A DNA stretch of 20,179 nucleotides, taken from a virus. Below, piece after piece: positions 10,573 through 18,259 of the stretch. Position numbers and translations under genes: made by a program. The DNA lies in IMG/VR virus record IMGVR_UViG_3300005748_000132, positions 1-20,179 of that record; one strand, written 5' to 3'. Below the pieces are notes generated by a model. That model ran no database searches. It was not told the DNA's origin and saw only the letters and a list, made by a program, of their open reading frames with translations. How positions within the stretch are numbered: position 1 is the first letter of the stretch; each line of letters starts with the position of its first letter.

Positions 10573-12133
10573 AGATAAATTAGTAAAGTTAAATGATTGT
10601 GGTAGGATGTACCCTATTGATAATGAGAAATTTGAAAAATATCAAGCTATAGATAAATTGGCTGATCTAGGAGAGACTGATAAACTTTGGGAACTCGGAG
10701 AACTTTATTGGAAGTTAAATAATGTACAACGTGAATTAAAAGAAATGGTTGATACCGATAATACCAAGACTTCAGCAGTAGTTGTTTCGAGGAGAACAGG
10801 CAAGACGTGGTGGCTTTTAGTAGAGTCGATAATGTTATGTTTAAAAAAACCAAATGCTATAGTTAAGTTTATATTTCCTCAGCAAACAGATGCTAAGAAA
10901 AATATACAACCTCTTATCTCAGAGATAACGGAAGACTGTCCAAGACATTTAAAACCTGTATACAATACTCAAGATAAAGTTTTTATTTTTCCTAATAATT
11001 CACAGATACAGATTTCAGGAGCGAATAATTCTCGGATAGAAAACATTAGAGGCGGTAGAGCAGACTTGTGTTGCATCGATGAGGCAGGCTTTATTGACCG
11101 ATTATCTTACGCAATTAAGTCAGTACTGTCTCCTACTATCAGAACTACAGGTGGTAAAATGATATTAGCATCTACACCTTCTACTTCTCCCGATCATGAA
11201 TTTATAACAGACTTTATGGTTCCTTACAAGGCTACAGGAAGATTAAAGATATTTACTATATGGGATAACCCAAACTTTACAGATGAGATTAGAGAAGAAA
11301 TATTAATGGATTTTGAACCTCTTCGTGAAAAAGATCCAGATTTCCTTCGCGAATACATGTGTGAAATAGCAATTGACAAAGAAGCTGCAATTTGTTCAGA
11401 GTTTTACGATAATAAAGCTTCTATTGTATTCTCAGACACTGACGAAGATGCTCCTCAACTCCCACCACACTTCGACTTCTACGTAGGTGCTGATATTGGT
11501 TATCGAGATCTTACTGTGATGTTATTTGGTTACTACGATTTTAGAAATGCACAACTTGTAATTTTAGATGAGTTAGTGATGAACGGACCTACTATGACAA
11601 CAGAAGCTTTAGCTAAAGAAGTGAATATGATAGAAGAGATTAGGTTCCGTCAAAGTGATATAAGAGTACTACCTTACAGAAGAGTCATGGATAATGACCT
11701 AAAGCTTATAAACGACCTCAGACAACTTCACGGTATACAGTTTTTACCGACTAAGAAAGACAATAAAGACGGTGCTATAAATGAGATGAAAATATGGATG
11801 GGACAGAATAGAATTAGGATTCATGAACGATGTAAGCATTTAATTTACCATCTAGAGTACGGACAATGGAATAATAAAAGAACCGATTTCAAAAGATTAG
11901 CTGACAGTCCAGATAAGTCAATACAAGGTGGTCACGTTGATGCAATTCCAGCTTTATATTATCTTATACGTAACATAGATGTTTGGAGAAACCCTTATCC
12001 TCATAACTACGGTATGAACATAACAGAAGATACTCACATACCTTCTCATTTTCAAGAAGCTAATAAATCAGAGGGAGCTGCTTTTATGGCTAAGTTATTA
12101 AATTTACGCAAGAAAACAAAAAAAAGAAGATGA
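10562..12133 (+). CDS. terL: Terminase large subunit
   Basis: ATP-driven DNA packaging motor and headful/cohesive-end nuclease. I chose ATG 10562 (MQSEDKLV, 523 residues), with GGAG four bases upstream. The upstream alternative at 10502 lies deep inside the HNH gene and adds 20 unlikely residues. ATPase motifs: Walker A SRRTGKT (76-82), Walker B LCCIDE (169-174) with the catalytic Glu, and coupling motif ASTPS (203-207). The C-terminal RNase H-type nuclease has acidic residues at GADIG (Asp311), VMDND (Asp377) and HVDA (Asp460). Length fits the family. The start overlaps the HNH stop by 11 bases. All key residues are present, so it should be active. Confidence 0.97.
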   Translation: MQSEDKLVKLNDCGRMYPIDNEKFEKYQAIDKLADLGETDKLWELGELYWKLNNVQRELKEMVDTDNTKTSAVVVSRRTGKTWWLLVESIMLCLKKPNAIVKFIFPQQTDAKKNIQPLISEITEDCPRHLKPVYNTQDKVFIFPNNSQIQISGANNSRIENIRGGRADLCCIDEAGFIDRLSYAIKSVLSPTIRTTGGKMILASTPSTSPDHEFITDFMVPYKATGRLKIFTIWDNPNFTDEIREEILMDFEPLREKDPDFLREYMCEIAIDKEAAICSEFYDNKASIVFSDTDEDAPQLPPHFDFYVGADIGYRDLTVMLFGYYDFRNAQLVILDELVMNGPTMTTEALAKEVNMIEEIRFRQSDIRVLPYRRVMDNDLKLINDLRQLHGIQFLPTKKDNKDGAINEMKIWMGQNRIRIHERCKHLIYHLEYGQWNNKRTDFKRLADSPDKSIQGGHVDAIPALYYLIRNIDVWRNPYPHNYGMNITEDTHIPSHFQEANKSEGAAFMAKLLNLRKKTKKRR

Positions 12134-12144
12134 TAATACACAAT

Positions 12145-12159
12145 ATTGACAACTATATA
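12145..12159 (+). promoter_or_regulatory. Phage late-type promoter motif, copy 3
   Basis: ATTGACAACTATATA, identical over 15 bp to copy 1, lies 12 bases after the terminase stop and ends 23 bases before the portal ATG. Confidence 0.7.
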
Positions 12160-12182
12160 ATGATACGAATAAAGGACTTTAC

Positions 12183-14288
12183 ATGAAACAAGTATATTTT
12201 GCTGCTGATAAAGCTGAGAATACAATAGACGTCTTAACGGAAAAAGCCCGAAGTTGGTTTACAGGTATTTCTGATTCTACTTACATTGATAAAATTGAGC
12301 GTTCTTGGAGAGCTTATTACGGAGATTACTACGACACTAATAATGCTCATCAAATAAGCTTTGGAGGCGAGTCTGGTGAAATCGTACAACTAGCTGTAAA
12401 TCACTTTAGAAACCTTGCTGAACACATTCATGGTATGGTTACAGGCTCTAGACCAGCATTACAATGTAGAGCTATTAATACGGATAAGAAATCGCTTATT
12501 CAGGCGAAGTTAGGAAACGGTCTACTCGACTACTACATGAGAGAAATGAGACTAGAAGAAGTCCTCAATGATGCTGTTGAATATGCAATTATACTAGGGT
12601 CAGGTTACGTTAAGCTAGAGTGGAATAGTACGAAAGGTAAAGTCTATGATGTAATCGAACCTGATCCTAATTCTATCTTTGGAGAAAACGAAGACGGTGA
12701 GCCTGTCGATGAAGATGGAAATGTCCTTACTGGTTTTCCTATTCATGAGGGTGATTTAGAGTTCGGACTAGTGTCTCCTTATGATATAATCTTCGACTCT
12801 ACAAAACCATACTTTTCTAAGAACGACTGGGTTGTTATAAGAACAGCTAAAAACAGATTTGACCTAGCCGCAAAATACCCAGAGCTAGAAGAAAAGTTAC
12901 TAAATATAGAAACTGTAGATAAAGCTCAAAAGAGTGGTACAGATACTCCTCATAATACTGAGAACGAAACTGACGATATTTTTGTTTACGAGTTTTTTCA
13001 CAAAAGAACCGAGTCCATGACCAATGGTCGTTATATGCTTTATGTTAATAACGAGATCATTTTAGAAGATACGGTAATGCCTTATAGAAGCTTACCAGTG
13101 TACAGAATCACTCCTTCAAATATTATAGGAACTCCTTACGGTTATACTAACATGTTTGACCTACTTCCTCTACAGGAAATGCTTAACTCAATGTACTCAA
13201 CAGCAGCTTCAAATATAAATGCTTTTGGTTTACAAAGTGTCATGGTTCCAAGAGAAGCAGGGGTAGAGTTTGAACAAGTCGGTAACGGTATGCAGTTCAT
13301 AAAATACAACGCTCTTAACGGAGGTGGTAAACCTGAACCTATGCAGCTTACAGCTACTAGTCCAGAAGTTTATCAGATGATGCAGCTTCTTGAAAAAGGA
13401 ATGGAGACCTTATCAGGTGTAAATAGTGTCGCGAGAGGTAATCCTGACGCTGCCCTACGCTCTGGTAACGCATTAGCCTTAGTACAAGCTCAGGCTTTAC
13501 AATTTGTAAATAAACTAGAGAACTCTTACGTGAGACTTATTGAAGACGTAGGTACAGGAGTTATAAACCTTCTTAAAGACTTTGCTTCAGTCCCTAGAAC
13601 TATTGCTATTTCTGGAGTAAATAATGCTACAGAAATGAGAGACTTTAAATCTGACGATATAAAATCAATTAATAGGGTTGTGGTTGATAGAGGGAACGCT
13701 CTTATGAACTCTACAGCAGGTAGAGCGCAGGTAGCTGAGAACCTTTTACAGATGGGATTGATTACTGACGTTAACGATTACTTGATGGTTCTTAACACTG
13801 GTAACTTGAATGTAGCTACTGACTCTAAAATAGATAACTCGATACTTATAATTTCTGAAAACGAAGCTATGATAAAGGGTGAGAGACAACAGGCTATTTG
13901 GTCTGAGAAACATTCGCAGCATATCATGAAACATATGGAACTTCTGAACGACGCTGAGTTGAAAAAAGATCCACTTTTATCTCAAATTGTACTCGAACAT
14001 GTTCAGGAGCATGTTAATCTACTACGTACTACTGATCCTTCAATATTATCTATGATTGGGGAAGCCCCACTTCCACCAGCACCAGCTCCTGCTGCACCCG
14101 GACAACCCGGTTCTATGGGAACGGTCACTCCTCCTCAAAATGCACAAGCTCCAGTTCCTGATCAAGGTAATGCTCCAATGATGACACCTAATCAACAAGC
14201 TCCTAGTAATCTCCCGGAACCAGCTACTCCGGCTGGGGTGGATTCTGGAATCTTACCTCCAATGCCTACAACCCCTGAGGAGATGTAA
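12183..14288 (+). CDS. Portal protein
   Basis: Dodecameric head vertex ring through which DNA is packaged. 701 residues, close to the P22-type portal. The N-terminal region has the typical ERSWRAYYGDYYD and VNHFRNLAEHIHGMVTGSRP segments, followed by LEEVLNDAVEYAIILGSGYVK. Near residue 420, SVARGNPDAALRSGNALALV matches the conserved helix region of this family. The last 76 residues are a low-complexity Pro/Ala/Gln tail beginning GEAPLPPAPAP, unusual but seen in some portals. AAAGGAC precedes the ATG, and a late promoter motif lies just upstream. Its stop overlaps the next start by one base. Confidence 0.93.
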   Translation: MKQVYFAADKAENTIDVLTEKARSWFTGISDSTYIDKIERSWRAYYGDYYDTNNAHQISFGGESGEIVQLAVNHFRNLAEHIHGMVTGSRPALQCRAINTDKKSLIQAKLGNGLLDYYMREMRLEEVLNDAVEYAIILGSGYVKLEWNSTKGKVYDVIEPDPNSIFGENEDGEPVDEDGNVLTGFPIHEGDLEFGLVSPYDIIFDSTKPYFSKNDWVVIRTAKNRFDLAAKYPELEEKLLNIETVDKAQKSGTDTPHNTENETDDIFVYEFFHKRTESMTNGRYMLYVNNEIILEDTVMPYRSLPVYRITPSNIIGTPYGYTNMFDLLPLQEMLNSMYSTAASNINAFGLQSVMVPREAGVEFEQVGNGMQFIKYNALNGGGKPEPMQLTATSPEVYQMMQLLEKGMETLSGVNSVARGNPDAALRSGNALALVQAQALQFVNKLENSYVRLIEDVGTGVINLLKDFASVPRTIAISGVNNATEMRDFKSDDIKSINRVVVDRGNALMNSTAGRAQVAENLLQMGLITDVNDYLMVLNTGNLNVATDSKIDNSILIISENEAMIKGERQQAIWSEKHSQHIMKHMELLNDAELKKDPLLSQIVLEHVQEHVNLLRTTDPSILSMIGEAPLPPAPAPAAPGQPGSMGTVTPPQNAQAPVPDQGNAPMMTPNQQAPSNLPEPATPAGVDSGILPPMPTTPEEM

Positions 14289-14647
14289 TGAACTTAAGAA
14301 TTAGATACACAAATCATAAATACAAAGAAAATCACCGTATCTCAATGAGAGCCTTTACTTCAGCTTCCACAGGAGCTAAGTACAGAATCATACTCAACTT
14401 AGAAGATCCTAACGCTATGGAATACTATGTCCGTAACGAAAGAACTAAGGAGTTTGTTTTTAAAAGTGGTAAATATACTAATGAGAATGTCCTAAAAAGA
14501 GCAGCTAGAGCGAAGCTTTCAAAGTTCGGAGTACCTACTGGTAAAGAAAGTAGAGAGCGTAGCTTTGGAGTATGTCCTAAAGGTTTTACTCAAGAAGAAT
14601 GGGAACGACAAGAATTATACGGAAATACGGATAATAAAGAAGAATAA
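14288..14647 (+). CDS. Hypothetical protein between portal and scaffold
   Basis: 119-residue basic protein (MNLRIRYTNHKYKENHRISM...). The first 60 residues look beta-rich and the remainder helical and charged, with one Cys near residue 96. Its ATG overlaps the portal stop (TAATG), so it is coupled to portal translation. Genes at this spot in P22-like modules vary and may encode accessory head or assembly factors. I recognise no specific family. Confidence 0.8.
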   Translation: MNLRIRYTNHKYKENHRISMRAFTSASTGAKYRIILNLEDPNAMEYYVRNERTKEFVFKSGKYTNENVLKRAARAKLSKFGVPTGKESRERSFGVCPKGFTQEEWERQELYGNTDNKEE

Positions 14648-14659
14648 ATCATTTAACCA

Positions 14660-14683
14660 AACTCCTATCATAATGACGGAGTT
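14660..14683 (+). terminator. Weak hairpin before the scaffold gene
   Basis: AACTCC/GGAGTT with a 12-base loop, followed by AATTTGC rather than a U-run. It may attenuate or process the transcript between 14647 and the scaffold gene. It is not a convincing terminator. Confidence 0.3.
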
Positions 14684-14724
14684 AATTTGCTATATCATAA
14701 CAGACTAGCATAAAGGAGAATAAA

Positions 14725-15771
14725 ATGAGTGACGAAAACGTAAGTGCAGAAGCACCAGCAGAAACATCTGCACCAGAAGCAACAGAATCGGCTGCAGAAG
14801 CTTCGGATGAATCAGGACAGGTAGAACTAAATGAGTCAGGAGAGGAAGGTTCTGAGGAGTCTCAGGAGCTTTCAGGAGATGAGAGTTCAGAAGAGTCTGT
14901 AGAAGTTCAAGCTGAAACAGAAGAAGAGTTAGAAGCTGAAATTGAAGAAGCTATTGAGAATGGAGCTAGTGAAGAAGAAGTTCAGTCAATGGTTCGTCAG
15001 TTTGTACTAAAAGTTGACGGTAAAGAGTTTACAAAAGAAATTGATCTTAGTGACGAAGATGCTGTTAGAGCAGAACTTCAGAAAGCTTATAAAGGTCAAC
15101 TTACTATGCAGGAAAAAGCAGAGCAAGAGAAGTTATTTAAGCAGTTTTTAGAGGGAGTTCAAGCTGACCCATTTAAACTAATTAAGCAACTTAACCCTGA
15201 TTTTGACCCTATTGATTATTCTAGTAAGTATTTTGATGACCTTCTTAAAGAACAAGAGCTTAGTCCAGAGGAAAAAGCTGCTCAAGAACGTGAGAGAAAA
15301 TACCAAGAAGCTATTGACAAAGCTGAGAGATTAGAAAGAGAAGCTAGAGAGCGCGAGGAAGCTGAAGAAAATGCTAAGTTGACAGCTAGTTTTAAAAACT
15401 CTATTGAACAAGCTTTAGAGGCTGACCCTGAACTTAAAGTTGATAACGCTACAGTATCTAGAGTGGCTTACCATATGTACGAAGCTGCTAAGAAAGGCTT
15501 AGAGCTGGAACCTAAACAAGTTCTTGATAGTGTCAAAAAAGAGATTCGCGACCAGTTTCAAAGAAGTGCTGGTATGTTGAAAGATCAGAAACTACTTAGT
15601 AAATATATGGGTGAAGATTTATCAGAAGCTCTTAGAAGAACTAGAGTCGAGCAAGCGGCTAAAAAAGTTCCTTCTGCTAGTGATATTAAGAATGTCAGTA
15701 AACCTAAAGACCCTCAGAAAGAAGAAAAGCCTAAATTGAGCTTAAAAGATTTTATGAGAGGCAATCTCTAA
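14725..15771 (+). CDS. Capsid scaffolding protein
   Basis: 348 residues. The first ~90 are extremely acidic and Ser/Ala-rich (MSDENVSAEAPAETSAPEAT...). The middle holds Asp/Glu-rich segments and a long coiled coil (about residues 180-225, AAQERERKYQEAIDKAERLE). The C-terminus is basic and short (KPKDPQKEEKPKLSLKDFMRGNL), the usual coat-binding helix layout of phage scaffolds. Position directly before the major capsid gene supports the call. AAGGAG precedes the ATG at good spacing. Scaffolds direct procapsid assembly and then leave. No protease motif is visible. Confidence 0.88.
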   Translation: MSDENVSAEAPAETSAPEATESAAEASDESGQVELNESGEEGSEESQELSGDESSEESVEVQAETEEELEAEIEEAIENGASEEEVQSMVRQFVLKVDGKEFTKEIDLSDEDAVRAELQKAYKGQLTMQEKAEQEKLFKQFLEGVQADPFKLIKQLNPDFDPIDYSSKYFDDLLKEQELSPEEKAAQERERKYQEAIDKAERLEREAREREEAEENAKLTASFKNSIEQALEADPELKVDNATVSRVAYHMYEAAKKGLELEPKQVLDSVKKEIRDQFQRSAGMLKDQKLLSKYMGEDLSEALRRTRVEQAAKKVPSASDIKNVSKPKDPQKEEKPKLSLKDFMRGNL

Positions 15772-15843
15772 GTTATTGATAATATTTAAAAACTGAATTT
15801 TTTTGTTGAAATTAGGTAAAAAATTAAAAATAAAACTTGCAAA

Positions 15844-15858
15844 ATTGACAACTATATG
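15844..15858 (+). promoter_or_regulatory. Phage late-type promoter motif, copy 4
   Basis: ATTGACAACTATATG, differing from copies 1 and 3 only at the last base, in the spacer between scaffold and coat genes. It gives the coat gene its own promoter. Confidence 0.7.
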
Positions 15859-15888
15859 GTAGAGACTACGATTCGCTCTGGTTTCTAC
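15859..15888 (+). other. 5' leader hairpin of the coat transcript
   Basis: GTAGAGAC (15859-15866) pairs with GTTTCTAC (15881-15888), eight pairs including one G-U, with a 14-base loop. It begins directly after promoter motif copy 4, so it would cap the 5' end of the coat mRNA and could slow decay. Confidence 0.5.
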
Positions 15889-15936
15889 TATAATTTGACC
15901 ACTTTTGCTGCTTAGGCGGTTGAAGGAGATTTTTAA

Positions 15937-15975
15937 ATGAAACGACTATACCCTCGGATTAGTTGTGGACTTTAG
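15937..15975 (+). CDS. Possible 12-residue leader peptide upstream of the coat gene
   Basis: ATG 15937 follows AAGGAG at eight bases and opens a 12-codon ORF (MKRLYPRISCGL). The ribosome site is stronger than many real genes here, and the short ORF uses codons that look uncommon in this AT-rich genome (CGA, CGG). About 90 bases further on the coat gene begins. AAACG and ACCC within this ORF could pair with GGGTCGTTT at about 16007-16015, which is followed by a T-run. It may be a translated leader or a chance ORF. Confidence 0.35.
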   Translation: MKRLYPRISCGL

Positions 15976-16064
15976 AATACCAAATTTAAACTTATAAGAA
16001 GTAATGGGTCGTTTTTTGTATAACTATTAACTAACTGGGTGTAAGAACCTAAAAGGAAATTAAA

Positions 16065-17348
16065 ATGGCTAATCAAGTAGATACGCTAAACGGTCTGTAC
16101 AAAGAAAGGTACGCAGACAAAGTAAAACAATTAGTACCTGATCACGTAAAACTATACAATGCAGTTAAATTTGATACTGCTAAGAAACAAGGTAAAAGCT
16201 ATGTTGAACCTGTAATCCTTTCTTATGAGTCTGGATTCTCTTATGGTGGAACTTCTGGTTCTTTATTTGATCTTAACGACGCTAAAGAATTTAAAATGGA
16301 AGAAGCTTCTGTTCAAGCTAATGAGCTTGTTCTTCGTTCAGCTATTTCTATCGGAGCTTTAAATAGATCCGCTAGTGATGCACAATCAATCGAAAAAGCT
16401 ATGAGTTTAATGGTTGGTAACATGCTTAACTCTATTTACCACAGATTAGAAGTTCAAATGTTCTATGGACAGTCTGGACTTGGAGCTGTTAAAACTGCTA
16501 ACACAGCTGCTACTGCTACTAAAACAATCGAAATCAAAGACGCTGAGTGGGCTGCTGGTATCTGGAATGGTACTACTGGTGCTGAAATTGAAATCTTTGA
16601 TTCTGCTGTTTCTGCTAAGTCTATCTCTGATGCAATTTACATTACTGGCTATTCTTTAACTGATAAAACTATCACTATCGCTAAAGTTTCTGGTGGTAAC
16701 TTCGCTTCTCCTGCTGATGATGTTGCTGTTGATGATGTTATTTACTTTAAAGGTGCTGCTACAACTTCTGCTAAAAACGAGTTCTTAGGTATTCACGGAA
16801 TCTCTGAGGAAAATACTTCTCTTTTTGGTATCACTAACACTAACGAGCCACTTTTCCAAGGTTCTGTAGTTAATGTTGGAGCTGACGTTAATAACCCTGC
16901 TGTTCTTTCTCAAGCTAAGATCGAAGAAGGTATTTCTGCAATGGTAGAAAAAGGTCTTATGGAAGAAGAAGTTTGCGTTTACGTAAACCCTAAGCAATGG
17001 GATGACCTATTGACTGAACAAGATGCTAAGAGAGTTCTTGACTCTTCTTACTCTTCTAACAAGCATCAGTCTGGTGCTAGAGAGATCGAGTTCTTCGGAC
17101 AAAACGGAACTATCAAAGTTAAAGCTTCTACTTTTGTTAAGCAAGGGTATGCATACATCGTATGTGAAAAAGAGCTTAAGAGAATCGGTTCTACTGAAGT
17201 TACTTTCGACAGACCAGATGGCGGTAAATTCGCTAAATTACTTGAAGGTAAGCATGGTATCGAAATGAGATGTATGACTGATGAGTCACTATTCACAGCT
17301 AGACCAAGTTCTATCTGTCAATTAAGATACATCTTAGCTGAAAAATAA
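16065..17348 (+). CDS. Major capsid protein
   Basis: 427 residues, forming the shell. The N-terminus (MANQVDTLNGLYKERYADKV...) and the segment ANELVLRSAISIGALNRSAS, followed by VGNMLNSIYHRLEVQMFYGQ, are typical of coat proteins in this P22-like/podovirus head lineage, which adopt the HK97 fold. Residues about 150-250 are a Thr/Ala-rich, beta-like stretch that could be an inserted domain, as in P22 coat, although I cannot confirm its fold. The C-terminal part (YVNPKQWDDLL..., GIEMRCMTDESLF) fits the P- and A-domain pattern. AAAAGGAAATT precedes the ATG. Own promoter, leader hairpin and downstream terminator suit the high expression needed. Confidence 0.95.
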   Translation: MANQVDTLNGLYKERYADKVKQLVPDHVKLYNAVKFDTAKKQGKSYVEPVILSYESGFSYGGTSGSLFDLNDAKEFKMEEASVQANELVLRSAISIGALNRSASDAQSIEKAMSLMVGNMLNSIYHRLEVQMFYGQSGLGAVKTANTAATATKTIEIKDAEWAAGIWNGTTGAEIEIFDSAVSAKSISDAIYITGYSLTDKTITIAKVSGGNFASPADDVAVDDVIYFKGAATTSAKNEFLGIHGISEENTSLFGITNTNEPLFQGSVVNVGADVNNPAVLSQAKIEEGISAMVEKGLMEEEVCVYVNPKQWDDLLTEQDAKRVLDSSYSSNKHQSGAREIEFFGQNGTIKVKASTFVKQGYAYIVCEKELKRIGSTEVTFDRPDGGKFAKLLEGKHGIEMRCMTDESLFTARPSSICQLRYILAEK

Positions 17349-17355
17349 CTAAATA

Positions 17356-17383
17356 GGGGAGCTTAGTTCTCCCCTTCTTTTTT
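17356..17383 (+). terminator. Intrinsic terminator after the coat gene
   Basis: GGGGAG (17356-17361) and CTCCCC (17369-17374) form a perfect 6-bp GC-rich stem with a 7-base loop, followed by TTCTTTTTT. It is a textbook intrinsic terminator and may be partly read through into the next gene. Confidence 0.92.
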
Positions 17384-17396
17384 ACAAGGATAAATC

Positions 17397-17603
17397 ATGG
17401 CTATTAGAAACCAATTGAAAGTAGATCTTAAGGCTAATCTTAATAAAGACCTTGCTGAACAGATTGAAAAGTTGATTGACGATCATGTAGCTCTAGTTGC
17501 TGCTCATAATGCACTACTAGCTCAACTTGACCTAGATGCTGGAGTAACAGATACAGACTACGAAGCTAATCACGAAGTTACTGCTACTTTGGACGTTGAT
17601 TAA
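17397..17603 (+). CDS. Small structural protein, head fibre/decoration candidate
   Basis: 68 residues (MAIRNQLKVDLKANLNKDLA...). The middle and C-terminus (DHVALVAAHNALLAQLDLDA then GVTDTDYEANHEVTATLDVD) resemble a short module recurring in small phage virion proteins placed after coat genes, often called head fibre or decoration proteins. Recall of this resemblance is moderate. AAGGATAAATC precedes the ATG. The gene sits between two intrinsic terminators, so it is probably expressed by read-through from the coat promoter at a reduced level. Confidence 0.78.
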   Translation: MAIRNQLKVDLKANLNKDLAEQIEKLIDDHVALVAAHNALLAQLDLDAGVTDTDYEANHEVTATLDVD

Positions 17604-17625
17604 TAATTAAAAAATACTATAAACT

Positions 17626-17653
17626 AGCCTCAGACAAGTTCTGGGGCTTTTTT
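17626..17653 (+). terminator. Intrinsic terminator before the fibre genes
   Basis: AGCCTCAGA (17626-17634) and TCTGGGGCT (17640-17648) form a 9-bp stem with one G-U pair and a 5-base loop, followed by a T-run. It closes the capsid unit before promoter motif copy 5. Confidence 0.92.
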
Positions 17654-17710
17654 GTTTAAGTACCTAATATTACTCCATTTTCCAAGAAATAGCGTATTTA
17701 AACCCTGTAT

Positions 17711-17725
17711 ATTAACAACTATATT
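17711..17725 (+). promoter_or_regulatory. Phage late-type promoter motif, copy 5
   Basis: ATTAACAACTATATT, with core CAACTATAT unchanged, lies after the second terminator and 29 bases before the ATG at 17755. Confidence 0.62.
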
Positions 17726-17754
17726 ATAGAGTAAAAACTCTATTGGAGAATATC

Positions 17755-18243
17755 ATGTCAAAAACACTTACAGTACGAGACGAAGTATTTAAATATCCAG
17801 ACGTAGGAGATTCCAATTACGCTGAAGAAGCTACAGGATGGGCTGAAGAAGTAACCGACGTACTCACCAATGTCTCTGGTCCCGGAGATATAGCAACAAC
17901 AGAATTAACCCTTTCAGGAACTGACACAGGTACTCATATTGAAGGTACTATTACAGGTATGTTATTTGATACGGCTTTCGTACAATCTATAGAAGTTACT
18001 GGGTTTATAACTAGAACCTACACAGACGCTACTCCTGATCAAGTTGAAAGATTTGTCATAGAGGGAGCTTATAATGGAACTACCCTTAACTTCAGTGAAG
18101 AATTTGTAGGGGACGATACTGAGCTAAATTTCACAGTTACAGGTGGACAGTTCGGATTCAGTTACCTTAAAATAGCCAATACAGACACAGTGACAATTAA
18201 ATTCGAAGGTAATGCTTTTATAAATGAAGGATTTTTTGAATAA
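17755..18243 (+). CDS. Beta-rich virion structural protein
   Basis: 162 residues from ATG 17755, which has TTGGAG six bases upstream. A longer reading would use a TTG inside that ribosome site. The N-terminus (MSKTLTVRDEVFKYPDVGDS) and the following ATGWAEEVTDVLTNVSGPGD match a motif I know from phage fibre and tail-associated proteins (F.YP....WGEEATGWAE.VT..L....GPGDI). The rest is Thr/Gly-rich beta sequence. It opens the unit that continues into the long fibre-like gene 16 bases later. Probably a virion attachment or fibre adaptor protein, exact role unknown. Confidence 0.8.
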   Translation: MSKTLTVRDEVFKYPDVGDSNYAEEATGWAEEVTDVLTNVSGPGDIATTELTLSGTDTGTHIEGTITGMLFDTAFVQSIEVTGFITRTYTDATPDQVERFVIEGAYNGTTLNFSEEFVGDDTELNFTVTGGQFGFSYLKIANTDTVTIKFEGNAFINEGFFE

Positions 18244-18259
18244 TACGGAGATATAAGAT

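Noticed and set aside
12146-12174. Reading TTGACA inside the late motif as a sigma70 -35 box
   Set aside because: No -10 lies at 16-18 bp in copies 1 and 3, and copies 2 and 5 do not preserve TTGACA while keeping CAACTATAT.
16465-17296. ORFs in other frames over the coat gene (16465-16659, 16785-16997, 17023-17268, 17066-17296)
   Set aside because: Shadows of a well-supported coat gene, with low-complexity translations and no ribosome sites.
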